From positions 89,501-153,500 of the forward strand of contig WBZZ01001363.1 in the NCBI GenBank assembly GCA_019918135.1: 64,000 nucleotides of DNA, in the 5' to 3' direction. This DNA comes from Paulinella micropora (taxonomy: Eukaryota > Cercozoa > Imbricatea > Euglyphida > Paulinellidae). The notes under the pieces are model-generated. The model searched no databases. It was not told the DNA's origin and saw nothing but the letters and a program-made list of their open reading frames with translations. This document shows positions 41,978-52,559 of the stretch, in pieces. How positions within the stretch are numbered: position 1 is the first letter of the stretch; every line of letters begins with the position of its first letter. Made by a program: the position numbers and the translations under genes.

Positions 41978-44693
41978 TGTCGCAAAGCAGTTTTGGGCTG
42001 TCGAGAAAAACAGAGAAAAGGCCGAGAGGGACTTTTTGCTCTCAAGGAAAACAAAAATTGCCCTGAGCTAAAAACATGGTTTTTTTTTGTCGTTTCATAA
42101 TCTCGGGCCGCGGGATTCCAAATTTGAAGTACGGTTCGGATTGGCCCAAACAGGCATTTCCGAACTAACAACTTGAAAAATGATTAGCCCAAAGCAGTTT
42201 TGTGGCACTGGTGCCACTGGACGTCCCCTTTGGACCCGCCCGGATTAGCGTTTATGCATAAAAGTTCCACATTCAACTCAGCCCAAACCTGTTTTTTCTT
42301 TTTTTTTTGTTGAAAAAATCAAAGCTGAAAAGGCAATTTGGAGCTTGTATGCATAAAAGTTCCATGTTCACACTTGACTTAGACAGCTTTTCATATGCAT
42401 GACTTCTGAAAATGCATGTTTTTCAGATCCTTAAGCGCGATTACCTTTCTACACTGAGAGCTCATTTCAAAGCCCTCGCACAACAGCTTGAGAGCCAGCC
42501 ACATCGACCTCCAGACGACGAGATCGTTCAAGGCGACCTAAAACTGCGCAAAAGTTCTACAAGTACAGTACCCAAACCTTTGTTGAGCAACCTTGAAATG
42601 AAAACAATTGTTTTGGCAGGCGACTTTTTGGGGTTTGGATTCGAGGCGTGGCTGAAAACGTTTGCTCCAGATCGACTTCACCGCTACTGGAAAAAGATTG
42701 CGTCATTCCAAGACGGTCGTGGGGGTACTCAAAAGTTGGACGAAGTAAAGGCAAGATACCTGATCGCGGAAGGGAAACATTTGTTTGCTTCGTTCTTTGT
42801 CTTCACGGTGTTTCAGCAAGGACGACGTTTCACACACTGGGAGGTTGATCTGTGCCTCGAACTAAAACATCGTGGTCTCAGCAGAGAAGGGATCGATGTT
42901 CTCTCTTCTGCGGGCAGAATTCTTCCTTTGCGAAGCTTTGATGTGCACAGAAGCAAACGACTTGAAACTGTGATGGAAACAATCAGGTAACCAAGGCGTA
43001 AACTCTCACGAAAAACCATTGCACTCCTTGTTGAACACATTTTTGTCACTCACTCTTTGTTGAACACATTTTTTGACAGTCAGTCTTGGCTTCAAGAGCA
43101 GGACCTGAAGGTTTTTGAAGTTGTCACCAGGCAACAACTGCTTTGTACACTGCTAACTGAAATGTTTTCAGTGAAAGGGCAGACATTTTCAGCCAAAACC
43201 GAACGAGTCTGAAAAAAGCTTGTAGTTCCAAACCGGACAGGGGACTTTGTGCACAAAAGCACAAAGTTAGGCCAGTCCATTTTGGAACAGTTACATGTTC
43301 AAACGGTAGCAGTTTTAAAAAAATTCAGGTGGCACCACCCACACACTGGAACCGGTCATTCCATTTATGCATAAAAGTGGTGAGTGAAATTCGGCTCGGA
43401 CGGAAAAAGTGGACCCCAATTGGAAAACCGAAAAAAACGTGAAAAAGGCAGCCGAGCCGATCCCAACATGGAACTTTTATGCATAAAAGAGCCAGCTGCA
43501 GATGGTCCAGACATGTCTGAACCGAACAGTTTGATTGTCGTGAATCGAGGTGTGTGTGATTTCTTTCAAAAAGGCAGTGAAACATGTTGAAACCACTCAT
43601 GATGTGCATAAACATGCTAGTTCAGAAACAGCCAAGGCAGATGTCAGGGTGATTTCAGTGGAGCATGCAAATTTCTTGAATGATGAAAACAGTGAATTTC
43701 AAGGCTTGCATTGTTTTTTCAATGTGTCTCTTTTTAAAACTTCCCTCAGTGCAAAAACACAAGCATCTGAGTAAACCAGCATCACTGCACCTGTCAACAT
43801 GCTGCTGTGCTAGGCAAAACGAAGCCCGTACTGACGTGATCTGGTCTACTTGGTTCGACAACTTTGCAACGAGTCTGAAGTTTCGCAATGTTGGTGTTCC
43901 CAATTTGGGAGTGGGCCCGTACAACAACGGACTGTGGACTGTTGTGGGTGTAATTCAGTCGCAGCGGTTGCAGCCTCCCAGCTTAGTGTGGAACGACTGC
44001 AAGAGAAACGCAATCCTTGATGATCTTTTTGAGCATGCTTTGACGGAACTTACACGAAGTAAGATGCACGAGTTGCAAACCAGGAATCCAGACTTTTTGC
44101 AATGTTTTCAACAATCTGCTTCAAAGGAATCAAACAGAATTCCGCTCCGGTTGCATGTCAGTCTTTCCATCGACAACGATCCTGCGAACAAGGGAACTGT
44201 TTTTTTCGGTGTGCGGTTGGAAGACAAAAACATCGTGTCGAATGACGCGTTGATTCGTTTTTTGCAAAAGCTTGCAGCGGATCAAAGACAGGACGAAGAG
44301 CCCCGTTACAAGCTCTACACGGTGGATTCCAACATTTACAAAAGAATTCTCAAGGTGTGTTTTTTCAAGTGGTGACGAAGTTGTGCAAGAACAGCTTTTG
44401 CAAATGTGTGGTTTTTGCATGCAACGTTCGACTTGAGCGGATGCTTTGCTCACCTGAAGTCTTGGATGTGTGTGTTTCTCAGGCACTGGCATGTGCACAA
44501 GTTCTTGTGCATTTTGCTTTGGCGTGAGTTCAAGCGCCAAGTGTTCGGCCCGTTTTGGCATGAACTGTTTCCTGACAAAAAATTCCGCATCAAGCCCCGA
44601 CTGAAGACAATCACTGAAATCATGGCTTACCTGCGACTAGCTTACCCTTACGTGAGAAAGGACATCCAGGACAGCTCTGACAACGCGGCCCTT
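40991..44693. repeat. Array unit 4, truncated at its right end
   Basis: About 73 percent of a unit. It stops at GCGGCCCTT where the Gypsy element begins, inside the coding part of the plus-strand gene. Confidence 0.95.
42427..44693 (+). pseudogene. Transposase-candidate gene, unit 4, cut by Gypsy element
   Basis: Same gene up to the REFKRQVFGPFWHELFPDKK exon, then ends at 44693 where the Gypsy sequence starts. Confidence 0.7.
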
Positions 44694-45148
44694 TTCTCCC
44701 GCCTTCTCATAAAGCCTCCGTCAGACAAATCATCGTACTGACTGCTCAACATCTTCTGCATCGCCTTCTGGAAAAGTCCTGGGGCTTGCTTGAGGCCCAT
44801 CGGAAGCACTTTCCATTGGTATATTTCCATACCCACCACAAACGCCGTCAGCCATCTGAACTTTTCCTCCAGTGGTATTTGCCAGAAGCCATTCTTAAGG
44901 TCTATGACCGAATAGAATTTTGCATTCCGCAGTACTCTCCTTCCTTCTTCTAATGTCGGGAGAGGATTTCTCTCTTCCTCCAGCACCTTGTTAACACGAG
45001 CATAGTTAACTGTCAGGCGCCATTCTCCTCCTGGCTTCGGCACTATTCTCGGTTGTGAGACTATTGGAGATGTTGATCTCTCAATAAAGTCCTCATTGAG
45101 CAGCTGTCTTGCTAGCTCCTCCGCTATCTTCGCTTCATGTATACTCAA
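44694..45148 (-). pseudogene. Gypsy reverse transcriptase, N-terminal part
   Basis: Shows the classic Gypsy RT start: QPRIVPKPGGEWRLTVNYAR, FYSVIDLKNGFWQIPLEEK and MGLKQAPGLFQKAMQKML. The catalytic YxDD block is not included before the element ends. Confidence 0.9.
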
Positions 45149-46569
45149 ATTCGCCCTTCGTGGTCCGGTGACGGCTCCGCACCCGGTATTTTGTAAATAA
45201 CCGCAGTGAAATCTTCAGGCTTGACACCACCTGCATGTGGAGGGTAAAAAATTTCCTTGTTCGCCTCTAATTTGGCTTTTAAAAGCTCCTTCTCCTTCTC
45301 CGTGCCTACTCCTTCTTCCAATATTTTCCGCGCCGCCTCTTGAAAATCTTCATCAGACATCTGCTTATGCTGCTTGAGGGGTTCTCTGTCCTCCTCCAAG
45401 CCTAAGTCCTCTTCCGAGACATCATCTAGGCCCGTCTTTTCATACGTGACCGTGTCCGGCTCATCATCTTTACCGAGCTCCACCAGCATGTCAATGAGTC
45501 TCGCGTATTGCAAAGGAGCTTTACGGGTGTAAAGACCATCAAAGCATGTGAATGCTTGCGGTATCAATTTCAACTTGTCGAGGTCTCTGAGCTTCCGCTT
45601 GTATGCACTGCTCTGCTCACGAGTTCCCATACGACAAGCCACCACTAGCTGTTGCTTGCGAGAGGGTACCGGTATAGGATGATCAATAAGCCGGTCCCTT
45701 ATTTCCTGCGCCCATATCGCCTTCTCATTATATGGCAGGATAATAGTATACGGCTTATTATTTTCGAATAAAGTCCGTAAGCATTTCTTCACTTCCGTTA
45801 GTGAACGCGGCCACGTCGGCTCGTCACCCCAGAAATCAGTAATAAAACTTTTAATAGTTTCTGGTGGAGTATCCGGGATTCGCCCCGTTCTACTTGGTAC
45901 AAACGCCTCCCTTTTTTCTTCTCCTACTTTCGCATGGAAACAGTATCCGTTAGTAATATGGACGTCTGTTCCTACTCCTTCCGCGAATCTCGCCAACGAC
46001 GGGCTTCTTTGTGCGACACATATAATCTCCTCCTTTCGCTTCTCGATTAAGTCATCAATAGACTTTTTGTCCCAATGGCATGTCGGAACTGTGACAGTGC
46101 ACACTTGGGATTCCCAATTGTCGGTCCAGGACAGCTCATCCGGTCTTACGACATGGGGGTGAACGTACACCTCAAGTGCCTCATGTGCAATGGTAATCTT
46201 TTTGTGATCCGTCGCTAGACTCAGCTCATAAGCCTCATAAGAGTCAGTAGCATTGAATGGATCAATATCGTTCTTTTCTCCTCTTTTTACTCCATATATC
46301 ACTCGCCGTGCGGCGCAATCAATCACAGCTCCCATCGTAGCCAATTGGTCATACGATAGTAATATTGACCCGTGGTAACCGGGGACGACATAAAGGTCCA
46401 TGCGGTATACTCGTGCGGATTTTAATTTAAAGGTCAGTGTGATGATTCCCGTGATGACCGTCCGGCTGCCCACTCCCTTCAGAGTGCCAGTCGAATTTTT
46501 CATATTTACGTCCACCCAGTCCCGGTATCGATTTAAAAACTTCCGGCCGACAATATTAATATTCGCCAT
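45145..46569 (-). pseudogene. Gypsy protease/linker region
   Basis: The N-terminal region of this 474-residue frame has a retropepsin-like close (LYVVPGYHGSILLSYDQL, MGAVIDC), followed by a long charged linker that leads to RT. Confidence 0.6.
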
Positions 46570-46576
46570 CGTATCA

Positions 46577-47518
46577 TTACCAACTTTTTAATATTGTCTT
46601 CAATGTTTCACAATAAAGTTCCGTATAACACAGAGCATCGGGCCTGTGTATACTGGCTGCGAGAACAAGAACTTTACGTTCCAAATTTCGGAGTCTTGTC
46701 TCTAAGTTTTTCAACTCCTCCTTCTTCTCCTCCTGCTTCACCTCATTAACATTGTTATTCTTCTGCGGTACTGGTGCGTTTACTATGTGAGCGACATTGT
46801 CTTGTGGCACTTGAGTACACACATTGTCTTTTTGCTCGCCACCCGCCGCGATCGTAGACATTGAGTCTGTTCGTGGTTGTTTGCTTGGCCGAGGCGATAC
46901 GTCTGCCATTGGCCTCCTCGCCTCCATCGCAAGTCTCGCCTTCCTATTTGCATCAGTTATCATTGGTAACCGTGATGTATGAACGGGTATGAGACTACCT
47001 TGGGGCTGCAGTCTCTGTGTACCCACATCTTTGTATTCAGATTGAGGAAGCGTTGGCCCAGTCTGCACAACAGCATTAGAAAGCACTGCGACTTTAGAGT
47101 TAAACTTCACAGTCTTCTCCTTCCTCTTTTCTTCCCCCTCCAGTCACTCCACCACCTCGAAACGATTACCTTGAGTAGTGTCCGGGTAGGATGACGTATC
47201 GATCTCCGAGGCAGTGTTGTAGGCCTGAGCTCGACCGAAATTCGGTTTGGAGCTTGCCCATGAGCCTCCTCCTCCTCTTGGTGGGGGGGCTGGAGCTCGA
47301 ACAGCTCTCCCTCCATAAGGGGTACATCCCCGACCTCCTCCTCTTCCTCTCTGAGGGGTTCCCTGCCACCTCGAGGCTCCTCTCCATGTTCCTCCTCCTC
47401 GTCCTCCTCCTCCTCCTCCTCGTCCTCCTGCTCCTGCTCCTCCTCCTCGTCCTCTTTGAGAGGCCTTTAGGTTCTTTTGTCTCTCCCTTTCCTCCTTCTT
47501 CTCCTTCATCCTCTCCAC
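46577..47518 (-). pseudogene. Gypsy gag-pol linker frames
   Basis: Gly/Arg-rich (RGRGGGAGAGGRGGGGGG) and coiled-coil (EKKEELKNLETRLRNLERKV) pieces between the gag-like frame and the protease frame. Confidence 0.5.
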
Positions 47519-47539
47519 ATAGGCAATGATCGCCTGTCG

Positions 47540-49769
47540 TCACTCCTCATCATCACACATATTGGCATACCAACCTTCGCTCGCAGCGGCAATCTGAAGC
47601 ATATTGAAAAGGCCCGGTTCCTTGCCTTCCGTCCTGCTCAGAAAATTTGCCCTTGCTGTTGGGTTCTGCCTATCATGATTGAAAGAGCAGTCTCTGTTCT
47701 CCATCTGTGCCTTACACTGCAAGCCCGCGAACCACCTCCAACATGCGGTCTTCAGGTCTGGCTCTCTCTGTCTCTTCCAACCGGCAACTCTGTTTGTGTA
47801 CGTGGCTTGTGCGCCAACAGGTACACCGCCTGCCTGTGCCGTATGTGCCTCCGTGAGCGAGTCCGTGTTTGAGCATGCACTCATCACTTCTTGAAACAGT
47901 GCTGACGGAGCAACGCTTTGAACCGTATTTTCGAACACGTGTGTCTCAAGGAAGTTCTTGGACTTCACTGATTGTTGTATGAGCTGAGTAAGCTTACTCG
48001 GGTTAACTGTGTGTAACGCCGAGAAGAAATAGAGGATGATCGACTTGCGGCCATAGAATAGCCCATAGGAGGAAACTACCTCCGTAAGGGTCGCCGCCAA
48101 GCCAACAGCACTCCTCAAACTCATCGCCACTGTCTCAAAGATTTCAAATCCTATGAGAGTACTAGTGCAGAGATGCTGGTATCCATGAGATTGAAAATAT
48201 GACATGAGTGTGGCCACCGCCAGTTCACACTGAGCGTCTAGGCCTGTTGCATTGTTTCTCTTAATCTCCTCCTTCTTTCTCAAAAACTTGTACTGTCTCA
48301 GATCGAATCCCTCCGAGACTAGAGATTGGTCAAAAACAGTAACCAGGGCCTCGTATTCCTGCGTTTCGTCGCAAGGAAAAGCCTTCATGCAGGCATTGAT
48401 CTCTTTGAGCTTGCTCAAAAGCGAAGCATCAGAGTCTTTGTCTAAGCTCGTCTTGGCATATAGCATGAGACTTGCCACTCCTCCTTTCTTCCACTTGAAG
48501 GCATTTATGATGTTCTGTCTGTCCTTCTTCTCCGTGTTTGTGACCACCACCGTAGTTGAGCCCGGGGTTATAGGGGCTGGTGGGGCAGGAGCTGGTGGGG
48601 TCAAATATGTCGGAGGGTGTGCCTTTGCACCACTCACTTTTGCTTTCATTCTCTCCAGTCTCATCGTCTTCTCGAACTCCGCCTTCTCTTTCGCCTTCTT
48701 CTTCTCAGATATCACCAGCTTTTGAGCATGAGTGATAAAGGCCACCAATTCAGAAGCAGATCTGAGAAAATTATATTTCTCCACATATTGGTCAACACCT
48801 GCTTTGTTGGCGACCGGTGGTGCGTTACTAAGTGATTTAAAGACAGAGTGATCCTTGGTAGGAATCCATCTCTTCCATGCCTCCTTATGCAGTAACGCAC
48901 CCATCAACAGTCTGATCTTGGTCAGAACTCTGTCGGTCTTCTCTAACTCATCAATCACAGGATGAGTTTCTCCTGCTGCCTTAATGCTTTTTTCCATCTC
49001 TGCCTTCCCCTCCTCCAAGGCCTTCATTTCCATCGTAAAAAAATGAAATATGCCAATCGAGTTTTTCGAACCCAGATTGGTCTTCATTTTTGTTACATCG
49101 ACTGCCTCCTGACCAGTCGCGAGGAATCTGGCTATTGCTCTTGGGTGTGTGTACTGGAGGTAACCCTCACATCGTGGGCCGTATGAACGTTCCCAAATCA
49201 GGGTTTGAGTGTACACCCCAAAGATAGCATCGAGTAATTCAAGGTGGGTGTGTGTGTCCCCAAACTTGATATGCTGTATCTTCTTTCTCTTTTCTGGATC
49301 AGAGACCAGTTTGCCGAGGAGCTGTGCTGTGTTTGATATTAGGATATAGACATCCTTTTTAGCACGACTTTTCTCTCTTCTTTGATCCTGAGGGATCCAC
49401 ACATAGGTATCCTTCTCTCCCCCCATCTTGTTATCAAACTCTTCTTTAGTGAGGTCATAGTGGTCTTGCACCCACTGTTGTTCCTCCACTGCGATCTCCT
49501 CTCCATCACTATGAATCAAGTCGATCATTTTTCGTCCTCCTCCTTCCTCCCGTGTAGGCAGGTGGTAAGGGATTACCATATGCTCCTCCTCCTCCCGTCT
49601 CTTCTTGTTCAAATCCTCCTTCATCTTCGTCTCCTCCATATCTTCCTTCATCATCCCAGCCCTCTTCTACTCCTCCTCCTACTCCTTCATCTCCTCCTCC
49701 TCCTCCTTCATTCAGTCCTCTTCCTCCTTTCTTCTTCTTCTCTTCTTTGTTCTGCCTCCGAGAATTCAC
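47540..49769 (-). pseudogene. Gypsy gag-like frame with CCCH zinc finger
   Basis: One long open frame of about 700 residues: acidic Glu/Lys-rich start, helical middle, and near the end a CCCH finger, CWRWFAGLQCKAQMENRDCSFNH. CCCH instead of the CCHC knuckle is unusual for gag. The length of the open frame suggests the copy is fairly young. Confidence 0.65.
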
Positions 49770-49799
49770 TCACTTCGGCGGTCTCTGTCAACATGATGT

Positions 49800-50562
49800 C
49801 GTAGTAGTAATTAAGAGGAGGACAGTGTCAGCTCCTATGTTTGGTTTTTGTTCGTTTGTGTTCTGTTCCTCCTTCAGTCGATTGACTAGTGAAGAGAGAA
49901 ACTAATAGAGAGGGTAGAGTGAGATTCCCCGTCCTCTATGAAACACTGTTTGTATGTTTGTTTTTGTTTGAGAAAAATAGTCTTTGAGACTTTCTCCGAT
50001 TTCTTGTTCTCCTTACTCAGATTACTCTCTCCTCCTTCTTTTCTATATTGTATCTAGTATGAGGCACTTGGACCTACACACAGATAGTAATAGAGAAGCT
50101 AGAAAAGCTCTCCTTGAGAAGTCGACAGTCGGTCGGATAGGTTCTCAGACCTACCTTTAGAAAACGATCAGAGAGTTGCAAAAATACTCTGACGTATGTG
50201 TGAGATAATGCAGATAAATGCACAAACTAGAAGGGTAGAGTGTTGTGCTCCTGTCCCTATGCTTGTTTGTGTTTTGTGTGTGTTCCTTCACTCTTCTGTC
50301 CACCTCCTTCTTCTCGGTCTCTGTGTGAGAACAGCAAGAACGACAGAGAGTTTGTATCTGATGTCTCCTTGTGAGCACACAGATATGGATTGGGCTAGAG
50401 GGTACGAGACACCTGCTTGAGACCAATCAAATTATTTGTTTTGTGAAAGAGTTATGAGGGAGCTGTGTTGGAGTATTTGTTTTCGTCTGACGTCCCCGTG
50501 TGAGACAGGTCAGTGAAAATTCACTCTGTTGCCTGTGTGGCAAAGCAGAAAGAAATCACCCT
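49800..50562. other. Gypsy 5' untranslated leader
   Basis: About 760 bases of T-rich, CT/GT-rich sequence between the gag-like frame and the primer site. No gene seen. Confidence 0.5.
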
Positions 50563-50578
50563 AGTGATGTGGACTCCA
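50563..50578 (-). other. Gypsy primer-binding site
   Basis: On the minus strand TGGAGTCCACATCACT begins two bases after the LTR. It is complementary to a tRNA 3' end finishing in CCA, the standard arrangement. Confidence 0.65.
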
Positions 50579-50580
50579 AA

Positions 50581-50818
50581 TGTAATGCCCCCAACGATAG
50601 CTCGTAAAAAGTCGGTAATACAACCAAACACAGTCCTCAAAAGATGAGAATGATGTCTCGTTATATGAGCTCAAAGAAGCCAAAAAGGAAAACGGCAACA
50701 GACCAGGAATAAAATGGCATCAGGTCCAATCCGGACAAATAATACTGAAAAACAAGCTGGTGCACCTGTCACCAGGAAAAGGTACTTTTTACCGGCTATC
50801 CGGGGGGTGATGCCTACA
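50581..50818 (-). repeat. Gypsy 5' LTR, 238 bp
   Basis: Begins TGTAATGCCCCC and ends GGTGATGCCTACA (plus strand), the TG...CA form, next to the primer site. No second LTR is in the window. Confidence 0.6.
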
Positions 50819-51190
50819 ATACTGTCTAGCATTATAATTTCCTCGATAGAATCAAGGAAACAATGAAAAATATATACATGACATATACATGATTTGTAGT
50901 ATTGTTACTACAAAATATTCGAGCATGAGGTCACAAGTTACGACTGGCCATAGCTAGGATAGAAAAAAACAATAGGAATCTTGAATTAAAATCGGGCCAG
51001 TCTTGGACCTTCACTACATGCTGAGTTGCTATAATGTTTGACAATAGTTATGTATTTCTATTTAGATGTTTTGAGTCCTGAGTTATGAATAGAATATGCG
51101 AAAAAGAATCGATAGTTATTTCTTAGACTTGCCCTTAGCCTTGACGTTACAAAATCGTTCGTGTTTTTTTTCGAGAGATCTACATGGCAT
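50819..51190. other. AT-rich non-coding stretch
   Basis: No gene or repeat recognised between the Gypsy LTR and the simple-repeat block. Confidence 0.5.
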
Positions 51191-51660
51191 ACAGCCATAA
51201 CAGGAACGACGACAACAACAATGAAGACAACAGAAACAATAACACCAACAACCGGGGCACTGCCACACCATGAGTCCAAGGCTTGAAGCAACGAACAGCT
51301 ATGATAATCAAGTAACAATAACAACAGCAACACGAAGTCTCAGCTAAAATTATTAACAAACATATTGACAGTGATAGCCACAACAGCAGCAGAGACTGAT
51401 ACTTTTAGCGTACGGAAACAAAACCAAACCCAGATCCACAAGGACAACAGTACAATATGCAAGAAACAAAAACGTCGTCAATCGAACAACAACAACAACA
51501 ACAATAAGGATGACGATGATGATAACGACGACGACGACAACAAGCAACAACAACAACGACAAGAACACTATTACAGCACCAACAACGGCAACAACAACAA
51601 AACAACAACAACAACAACAACAACCATGACGACGACGACTATGACGACGACGACGACATC

Positions 51661-51692
<32 letters not shown>

Positions 51693-51865
51693 CGACGACG
51701 ACAACAACAACGAAACAACGAAAACAACGAAAACAACAAAAACAACAAAAACAACAAAAACAAGAAAAATGACAGCGACAACAGCACCAAACAATGATAA
51801 TTTCAAACAACAACAACCAACAACAAACAACAACAAACAACAACAACAACAACAACAAAGACTAA
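51191..51865. repeat. CAA/GAC trinucleotide-type simple repeat block
   Basis: Long runs of ACAACAACA, GACGACGAC and AAACAACGA, interrupted by short unique bits. Open frames across it (poly-Asn, poly-Thr) are artefacts. Confidence 0.9.
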
Positions 51866-52559
51866 GAACACTAACACGTTTGCTTGACATGAAGATGCAG
51901 CTTCAGAGCTCCTAGAAAAGATATTTTCGTTATGTTGCAGTCACAAAGCCACAGCTACCATCATGGCAGATTCAAAGGTTCAAAGGCGTGCCTTGAAGCC
52001 GCTAAGCATCGATCGCGCGCAGCTGCTATATCAAAACAACGCCCATCCCTTAGCAAATAAATCCACACCAACTGCCGCTCGCTGGTGAATGCTTACAAGC
52101 ACGCAGCACACCGAAACCACTTTCACAACTTTCAGGCTTACTGTACCTAAAAATACACGAAAAACCTGTGACGTGAAAAAACAAAACTGATGAACTTACT
52201 CTTACGGGTCCTACGAACGTCCCCAGCTACTTACTTTTGCAATCCAACACCTACAACACAAGCTCAATCAGATCACCTTCACCACCCCTCTGAAACCCAG
52301 GACCGACTTTTGAAAAAAGACCGACTTTTGCGTGTGGGTGGTCAGGATGTTTTTCCTAATTCACAGGGGGGCAAATGTTTCGCCTAATTCAGAAGGGTCG
52401 AAAATCATAGGGGGGGGGGGACTCATCCAACACAATGGTACCTAGAATAACAAAATTCTGTGTTTGTAATTGTACAAAGGACAACGTAGTCTTTTGAATG
52501 ACCTCACACAGGCTGCAGCCAACAGTGCCGCCGTGTTTCAACCTCGTACTCTAGGTACT
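51866..52559. other. Non-coding stretch before the Copia element
   Basis: No recognisable gene. There is a G run at 52409-52420. It may contain the Copia 5' LTR but I could not fix its ends. Confidence 0.4.

Larger units (their letters stand above)
25828..44693. repeat. Tandem array, 3.7 copies of a ~5055-bp unit
   Basis: The anchor CGCCTTGTTTTTTCTCAC recurs at 25826, 30883, 35941 and 40991, giving periods of 5057, 5058 and 5050. All copies are head to tail and nearly identical; length differences come from T, G and GTT runs, and scattered base differences mark each copy as real. Each unit holds a plus-strand spliced gene and a minus-strand spliced gene that converge, and about seven copies of the palindrome ACTTTTATGCATAAAAGT. 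The left edge abuts the RPB10-like gene; the right edge is cut by the Gypsy element. Confidence 0.95.
44694..50818 (-). mobile_element. Gypsy-family LTR retrotransposon, truncated
   Basis: Fossil element on the minus strand with 5' LTR, primer site, gag-like gene, protease region and the first part of reverse transcriptase. Everything after the early RT is absent because the left end joins the tandem array at 44693/44694. It has several frame changes between its parts, some of which may be the family's normal frameshifting. With one LTR only, age cannot be judged from LTR divergence. Confidence 0.85.

Noticed and set aside
25828-44693. Array as a pure assembly artefact
   Set aside because: Each unit has its own base differences and run lengths, and units share variants in pairs, which copy-paste errors would not give. 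Copy number still needs long reads.
13311-44693. Palindrome as terminal inverted repeats of separate small transposons
   Set aside because: Copies occur singly inside short introns without flanking target duplications, and neighbouring copies do not bound a common sequence apart from the 180-195 bp module.
47191-47529. Leu-rich open frame, a possible membrane protein
   Set aside because: It is the complement of the Gly/Arg/Glu-rich Gypsy linker made of CTC/TCC repeats.
51365-51890. Open frames with poly-Asn, poly-Thr, poly-Val
   Set aside because: Simple-sequence artefacts of CAA/GAC repeats.
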